DNA of 64,000 bases from Bifidobacterium animalis subsp. animalis ATCC 25527. Its GTDB lineage: Bacteria; Actinomycetota; Actinomycetes; Actinomycetales; Bifidobacteriaceae. Made by a program: the position numbers and the translations under genes. Shown piece by piece: positions 59,606 to 64,000 of the stretch. Position 1 is the first letter of the stretch; each line of letters begins with the position of its first letter. The notes beneath the pieces are model-generated. The model worked only from the letters and a program-made list of their open reading frames with translations, ran no database searches and was not told the DNA's origin. The stretch is from NCBI RefSeq assembly GCF_000260715.1, contig NC_017834.1, positions 1,302,001 through 1,366,000 on the forward strand. The letters run 5' to 3'.

Positions 59606-59824
59606 ATTGTGCCGGGGAACCTCTGGATGTCATACTCGCACCATGGCAGCAGCAAACCGGCCTTCGAAGACCTCATACATGCAATAGACATGCAATTCCA
59701 AAAACGCCGTTTCCGCATGCCTATGCAGATTGGACGTCGCACTTGCCGTGCCGTGACCCGAAACCATGACAGGTTTCCAGGTGGGTTTCCCACTTTCTTG
59801 ATTTCTCAAGCCTGTTAGATAATA
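59606..59824 (-). promoter_or_regulatory. Leader/promoter region of the infC operon
   Basis: A minus-strand -10 TATTAT (59819-59824) would give a leader of about 225 bases. It holds short hairpins (gaaacc/ggtttc near 59761-59776; cttga/tcaag near 59799-59810). A second possible promoter (ATGACA, 16 bases, CACAAT at 59606-59611) lies right before the coding region. Which one is used cannot be told by eye. Confidence 0.45.
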
Positions 59825-59938
59825 CCACACCCCTGGACTAAGGCGATTCCATTGCCACGCCCGCGCGCAGCCGGCAGACTCACCGGATTCGCATGCGCTT
59901 GAAAATCTACCACGGCAGGGGCTTTCATCCAGACATGC

Positions 59939-59982
59939 GCCGCGGTTTTACACAGGCGCGCAAAACCGCGGCATTCTACAAT
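59939..59982 (+). promoter_or_regulatory. thiN promoter with flanking inverted repeat
   Basis: -10 TACAAT at 59977-59982 lies 17 bases before the GTG start. Directly upstream, gccgcggtttt (59939-59949) and aaaaccgcggc (59962-59972) form an 11-bp inverted repeat over the -35 position, a possible operator. Confidence 0.5.
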
Positions 59983-59999
59983 GGGGAGGGAGTATTCGG

Positions 60000-60866
60000 G
60001 TGCGCGGACAATGGCGTTCGTGCACCCCCATACCCGGTTCAGCCCTCCCCCGCATTACCATGGGTGCAGGAATCATATGCGTAGCACGGCGGCGCAAGTC
60101 GCCGGCAAGCCAAGCGGAGGGGGTCACCACGAACACCGCATCCCGAATCTGCGTCGTCTTCGGCGCCGGCGAGTATTACACGCGCCCATATTATCTGCCA
60201 GAGCATGCGTTCGTCGTGGCGGCGGACGGCGGCTATGACCATGCACGCGAACTCGGCGTGCATGTCGACGTGGTCGTCGGCGATTTCGATTCCACCGAGG
60301 GTCTTGCGACGGAATCCGCCGGGGATTGCGGCATGCGCACACTCAGGCTCCCTCCCGAGAAGGACGACCCCGACATGCTTTCCGCACTCAAGGTGGGATG
60401 GCGGCACGGGGCGCGTGAATTCCACATCTACGGCGGTCTCGGCGGCCGCGTGGACCACACGATCTCTGACATTCAGCAGACCGCCATCGTCGCCTCGCAC
60501 GGCGGCATCGCCTATCTGCACGGCGACGGCCACATCGTCACGGCGATCTCGGACGCCGCACTGCACTTCGCCGCGCACGAGGTCGCCGGCACTCAGTATG
60601 TGTCGGTGTTCGCGCATTCCGACTCCGTGCGCGACGTGACCGAGCGCGGTCTCAAATACCGACTCGACCATGCGACGCTGAGCAATCTGCAGGTCAATGG
60701 ACTGAGCAATGAGTTCATCGACGGCGATGCCGCGCAGATTGCCGTAGGCGACGGGATTGCGATCATCGTGTTCGACGATCGCGCACCGTTGCCTGAACTC
60801 GTCGGTGCGACTCCTCATGGCACACTCGGGGAACCGAGCACACACGTCACCGACGCGCTCGCATAG
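60000..60866 (+). CDS. thiN: Thiamine diphosphokinase
   Basis: The enzyme transfers pyrophosphate from ATP to thiamine, making the cofactor thiamine diphosphate. The catalytic core starts near residue 48: ICVVFGAGEYYTRPYYLPEH, VVAADGGYDHARELGVHVDV, VVGDFDST, EKDDPDMLSALKVGWRHGAR, YGGLGGRVDHTISDI. The C-terminal thiamine-binding beta domain ends GDGIAIIVFDDRA. The GTG at 60000 has GGGAGGGAG upstream. The first ~45 residues are not part of the family and the true start could be internal. No THI-box riboswitch is visible before it. Confidence 0.88.
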   Translation: MRGQWRSCTPIPGSALPRITMGAGIICVARRRKSPASQAEGVTTNTASRICVVFGAGEYYTRPYYLPEHAFVVAADGGYDHARELGVHVDVVVGDFDSTEGLATESAGDCGMRTLRLPPEKDDPDMLSALKVGWRHGAREFHIYGGLGGRVDHTISDIQQTAIVASHGGIAYLHGDGHIVTAISDAALHFAAHEVAGTQYVSVFAHSDSVRDVTERGLKYRLDHATLSNLQVNGLSNEFIDGDAAQIAVGDGIAIIVFDDRAPLPELVGATPHGTLGEPSTHVTDALA

Positions 60867-61096
60867 CGCGATATCTCGCGAACAGACATCACGGATTCGG
60901 TTCCGCGTAGCATATCGAGCGTTCAAACCGGGCATTGGGCGCCTCAATGTGAGACGTAATCGTTCACCAACAATTCCAACGACTTTCGGCGCGCGAGCAG
61001 GGGCTTGAAGTCAAGCAACGCCGGTAGAATGGGCAATGTTGGTTAACCAAGCCAGCAGATGCTATGCATCCGCCGGCATCCCCAAGGGAGAACTAC

Positions 61097-62155
61097 ATGA
61101 CAGTAAAGATTGGTATCAACGGCTTCGGTCGCATTGGTCGCCTCGCCTTCCGCCGCATCTTCGAGCTGCAAGAGAAGGGTGGCGAAGCCGCCGACATCGA
61201 GGTCACCGCAATCAACGACCTGACCTCGCCTGCCGCACTGGCATACCTGCTCAAGTACGACAGCACCCACGGTGTGTTCAAGCACGTTGACGGCACCCCG
61301 GTCGACGTCAAGTCCACCGACACCGCGATTGTGGTCGACGGCAAGGAATACCCGGTCTACGCAGAGCGTGACGCCCGCGACCTCAAGTGGGTTGCCAACG
61401 ATGGCGTTGAGTTCGTGCTCGAGTGCACCGGCTTCTACACCTCCGCCGAGAAGAGCCAGGCCCATCTGGACGCCGGCGCCAAGAAGGTGCTCATCTCCGC
61501 TCCTGCCAAGGACGAGACCACCCCGACCGTCGTCTTCGGTGTCAACCACGACATTCTGAAGAAGGACGACAACATCGTGTCCGCTGGCTCCTGCACCACC
61601 AACTCGATGGCTGCAATGGTCAAGCTGCTCAACGACAAGTGGGGCATCAAGGCCGGCTTCATGACCACGATCCACGCCTACACCGGCACCCAGATGATTC
61701 TGGACGGCCCGCGTGGCAACAAGAGCGGCCGTGCACTGCGCGCCGCCGCAATCAACACGATCCCGCATTCGACCGGTGCCGCCAAGGCCATTGGCAAGGT
61801 CGTCCCGGAGGTCAACGGCAAGCTCCAGGGCCACGCACAGCGCGTACAGGTTCCGGACGGCTCCATCACCGAGCTCTTCACCGTGCTCGAGAAGGACGCC
61901 ACCGTTGACGAGATCAACGCCGCATTCAAGGATGCCTTCGCCGATTGCGCCTACTACGGCTACAACGACGATGAGATCGTCTCCGGCGACATCGTCGGCG
62001 ACACCCACGGCGGCGTCTTCGATCCGACGCAGACCGATGTCAACACCGTTGACGGCGTGACCATGGCCCGCACCGTTGCCTTCTACGACAACGAGTACGG
62101 CTTCACCTCCAACATGGTGCGCACGCTCGAGTACTTCGCCGAGATCTCCGAGTGA
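61097..62155 (+). CDS. gap: Glyceraldehyde-3-phosphate dehydrogenase
   Basis: GAPDH oxidizes glyceraldehyde 3-phosphate to 1,3-bisphosphoglycerate in the lower glycolytic part of the bifid shunt. The 352-residue enzyme has the NAD-binding start MTVKIGINGFGRIGRLAFRR and the catalytic Cys in SAGSCTTNSMAAMVKLLND. Also present are the HAYTGTQMILDGPRGN loop and the C-terminal YDNEYGFTSNMVRTLEYF. ATG 61097 follows AAGGGAGAACTAC. A -10 like TAGAAT lies at 61025-61030, without a good -35. A strong hairpin follows. Codon choice is strongly biased (AAG, GGC, ATC, TCC), as expected of a highly expressed gene. Confidence 0.97.
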   Translation: MTVKIGINGFGRIGRLAFRRIFELQEKGGEAADIEVTAINDLTSPAALAYLLKYDSTHGVFKHVDGTPVDVKSTDTAIVVDGKEYPVYAERDARDLKWVANDGVEFVLECTGFYTSAEKSQAHLDAGAKKVLISAPAKDETTPTVVFGVNHDILKKDDNIVSAGSCTTNSMAAMVKLLNDKWGIKAGFMTTIHAYTGTQMILDGPRGNKSGRALRAAAINTIPHSTGAAKAIGKVVPEVNGKLQGHAQRVQVPDGSITELFTVLEKDATVDEINAAFKDAFADCAYYGYNDDEIVSGDIVGDTHGGVFDPTQTDVNTVDGVTMARTVAFYDNEYGFTSNMVRTLEYFAEISE

Positions 62156-62181
62156 GCTTCTAGACAAGCATCACGAGCATG

Positions 62182-62207
62182 AGGGCCCCGCTTCCACGCG
62201 GGGCCCT
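62182..62207 (+). terminator. Terminator of gap
   Basis: A 10-bp GC stem (agggccccgc with gcggggccct) with loop ttccac is followed by TTCG, 27 bases past the gap stop. Confidence 0.85.
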
Positions 62208-62309
62208 TTCGTATGCCGCTTGAATGCCGAACCAAATACTGCCACCTATTGATCCCACTATTATCGCGATATTCAATATTTCAATATCCCAATACCTCAA
62301 TCTTGAATC

Positions 62310-62358
62310 TTGCGTAAAAAGAGACAGATGGAGCCCGCAGCTGTCCCCAATTACGCAG
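62310..62358 (+). repeat. Dispersed stem-loop repeat, copy E
   Basis: TTGCGTAAAAAGAGACAG on the left and CTGTCCCCAATTACGCAG on the right; arms tgcgtaa/ttacgca pair exactly. It lies in the 260-base spacer between gap and the YbaK gene, next to AT-rich sequence. Confidence 0.75.
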
Positions 62359-62416
62359 AATGGGCGCCGTAACCAGTCTCCCCTCCCCTGCCCAGCTGTG
62401 GTCCTAGACTGATAGC

Positions 62417-62926
62417 ATGGGTAAGAAGAAGCAGAAGGCAGCTGCGACGCCGGCCATCAAACAGCTTGAAGACGCCAAGGTCACGTTCACAACGCACGAA
62501 TACGAACACAGCAACGACGATGCTGATGGGTATGGGCTCGAAGCCGCGCGCAAGCTCGGCTACGACGAACGGCAGGTGTTCAAGACGCTCATGGCCGACA
62601 CCGGCGACGAGCGTGTGATCGGCGTCGTGCCGGTCAACGGCCATATGAGTCTCAAGGAGCTCGCCCATGCCGTCGGCGCGAAGAAGGCGGAGATGGCAGA
62701 CCCGAAGGTGGCCATGCGTGAAAGCGGCTATGTGGTGGGAGGCATCTCCCCGCTCGGACAGAAAACGCAACATAGGACGGTGCTTGACGAATCCGCGCTC
62801 GAATTCGATGAGATACTCGTCTCCGGAGGCAAACGTGGACTGAGTCTGGGCGTCAACCCGCACGATCTGCTCGCCGTGCTCGACGCCACCACCGCACCAA
62901 TCGCCACACAGAAGAAATCGTACTAA
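62417..62926 (+). CDS. ybaK: YbaK/EbsC-type aminoacyl-tRNA deacylase
   Basis: This 169-residue protein matches Cys-tRNA(Pro) deacylases, which remove cysteine mischarged onto tRNA-Pro. Visible family patterns: NDDADGYGLEAARKLGYDER, QVFKTLMADTGDERVIGVVP with VFKTL, the catalytic-region MADPKVAMRESGYVVGGISP with GGISP, and KRGLSLGVNPHDLLAVL. ATG 62417 has no ribosome site but lies 7 bases after TAGACT (62405-62410), suggesting a leaderless mRNA. It is convergent with ispH, 128 bases away. Confidence 0.92.
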   Translation: MGKKKQKAAATPAIKQLEDAKVTFTTHEYEHSNDDADGYGLEAARKLGYDERQVFKTLMADTGDERVIGVVPVNGHMSLKELAHAVGAKKAEMADPKVAMRESGYVVGGISPLGQKTQHRTVLDESALEFDEILVSGGKRGLSLGVNPHDLLAVLDATTAPIATQKKSY

Positions 62927-63054
62927 TATCCGCGTTCCCTGGCAGTGGGGGGAATGGCCGGCGACGTTGAGGAACGCGAGGGAGCTTGCGACAGTGACGA
63001 AATGTCGCCGGACATCCCCTGCACCGCCAAAGGCAGACCAGCGTGGTCGGATGT

Positions 63055-64000
63055 TCAGCCTCGTTTACGCAATGCCGCGGGGAGCACGAAATGCATGTTC
63101 TCCTCAATCGTCTCCACCGTGTCGACCTCGGTGAAGCCAAGCCGCTGCAGCGCGTCGATCACACCTTGCACCAGCTCGTCCGGCACCGACGCCCCCGACG
63201 ACACGCCGACCGCAGAGACCCCCTCGAACCATGCGGAATCGAGCTCGCCGGCGTCATCGACACGGTGGGCGGTGCCACGTCCGCCAAGCGCCTCGTTCGC
63301 CACCTCCATGAGCCGCACCGAATTCGACGAGTTCGCCGAACCCACGATCACCACGGCATCGGCCTGCTCGGCCACCAGTTTCACCGCGGCCTGCCGGTTC
63401 GACGTGGCGTAGCAGATGTCCGAGCTCGGCGGCAGTTCGATCCACGGGAATCTGCGCTGCAATGCGGCGATCGTGCCCGTGGTCTCGTCGACGCTCAACG
63501 TGGTCTGCGAAAGCAACACGAGCTTCTGGTCGGGCGAGAAATCAAGATCGTCCACATCGCGCTCATGCTCGATCAGATGCACATGCTCGGGCGACTCTCC
63601 GATCACGCCCACGGCCTCGTCATGACCGCGATGGCCAATATAAACGATCTCATAGCCTTCCCGCACGAAACGCAACACCTCGCGGTGCACTTTGCTCACC
63701 AGCGGGCAGCTCGCATCGACGACGCTCATGCCGAGTTCGTTGGCTTCGCGCACCACCTGCGGCGACACGCCGTGCGCGGAGAACACGACCGGTATGCCCG
63801 CCTGCGCCGCCGCCTGGGGAATCTCGGAAAGCTCGTCGACGAACACCGCACCCTGCTCGGCGAGTTCGTCGACGACATGCTTGTTGTGCACGATCTGCCG
63901 GCGCACATACACCGGGGGCAGACCGTCTTCGCGCGGCGCGGCAGTGTTCAAAATGGTCTGCACGGACTGTATCGCGCGATCGACACCCGCGCAGAACCCG
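63055..64000 (-). CDS. ispH: 4-hydroxy-3-methylbut-2-enyl diphosphate reductase (5' end outside window)
   Basis: IspH is the last enzyme of the MEP isoprenoid pathway, reducing HMBPP to IPP and DMAPP. The frame enters from the right edge as GFCAGVDRAIQSVQTILNTA, which contains the first cluster cysteine, so only about 10-15 N-terminal residues are missing. The other two [4Fe-4S] cysteines are in VDASCPLVSKVHREV and SDICYATSNRQ. Substrate-binding His are in VFSAHGVSPQVV and YIGHRGHDEAVGV, with GSANSSNSVRL near the end. It is convergent with the deacylase gene. Confidence 0.96.
   Translation of the reverse strand, partial: GFCAGVDRAIQSVQTILNTAAPREDGLPPVYVRRQIVHNKHVVDELAEQGAVFVDELSEIPQAAAQAGIPVVFSAHGVSPQVVREANELGMSVVDASCPLVSKVHREVLRFVREGYEIVYIGHRGHDEAVGVIGESPEHVHLIEHERDVDDLDFSPDQKLVLLSQTTLSVDETTGTIAALQRRFPWIELPPSSDICYATSNRQAAVKLVAEQADAVVIVGSANSSNSVRLMEVANEALGGRGTAHRVDDAGELDSAWFEGVSAVGVSSGASVPDELVQGVIDALQRLGFTEVDTVETIEENMHFVLPAALRKRG

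Overview
The window is a 64 kb piece of a high-GC actinobacterial chromosome, most likely Bifidobacterium. I base this on the gene order (recX-recA-DUF3046-clgR-cinA-pgsA-ftsK-miaA-miaB), the actinobacterial families DUF3046, DUF3159 and DUF3710, a ClgR-type regulator, a perfect actinobacterial-type LexA box before recA, and several apparently leaderless or non-ATG starts. The species cannot be fixed by eye; the B. animalis/pseudolongum group is a guess. I see no rRNA, tRNA, CRISPR array, prophage or insertion sequence. It is mostly a housekeeping region with a few accessory islands. Both ends cut genes: secA at the left and ispH at the right.

Layout. 1-3.3 kb: secA (3' part missing), hibernation factor hpf and RNase P RNA rnpB. 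3.3-13.4 kb: a long minus-strand housekeeping run for DNA repair, proteolysis control, membrane lipid synthesis, chromosome segregation and tRNA modification. 13.5-16.4 kb: a small alarmone synthetase, a Bax-inhibitor-1 type membrane protein and a DapB-like dehydrogenase. 16.5-24.2 kb: an accessory block with a three-gene ABC exporter divergent from a LiaS/DesK-type histidine kinase and its NarL-type regulator, followed by a convergent DUF262 (GmrSD-like) protein with a RAMA-like C-terminus, a candidate defence gene. 24.3-36.8 kb: acetyltransferase, small membrane protein, aconitase, P-type ATPase, a lipoprotein, an RNA uridine methyltransferase, DUF3159, DUF3710, exonuclease III and a membrane protein. 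36.9-42.8 kb: an oligopeptide ABC importer (binding protein, two permeases, one fused double ATPase). 43-48 kb: XerC and a MacB/FtsX-type ABC pair. 48-51 kb: a small SH3-like protein, tyrA, pheA and a membrane protein. 51-58 kb: typA, a NiaP-like niacin transporter with its NrtR regulator and a 25-bp palindromic operator, parA and xerD. 58-64 kb: infC-rpmI-rplT, thiN, gap, a YbaK-type deacylase and ispH.

How parts work together. recA has its own SOS promoter, and a perfect 48-bp palindrome separates it from recX. niaP and nrtR form a self-contained niacin-uptake module. The exporter and two-component system share a divergent control region carrying an 11-bp inverted repeat. oppABC-DF is one importer running from binding protein to energizing ATPase. 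infC-rpmI-rplT is the classic translation operon and may use an AUU start for IF3.

Non-coding structure stands out. There is a dispersed ~50-bp stem-loop repeat with four full copies and one half copy, all in the same orientation and all intergenic. Several unusually long perfect hairpins lie at gene ends. A 400-bp spacer before typA is packed with GGTCGTT/AACGACC motifs.
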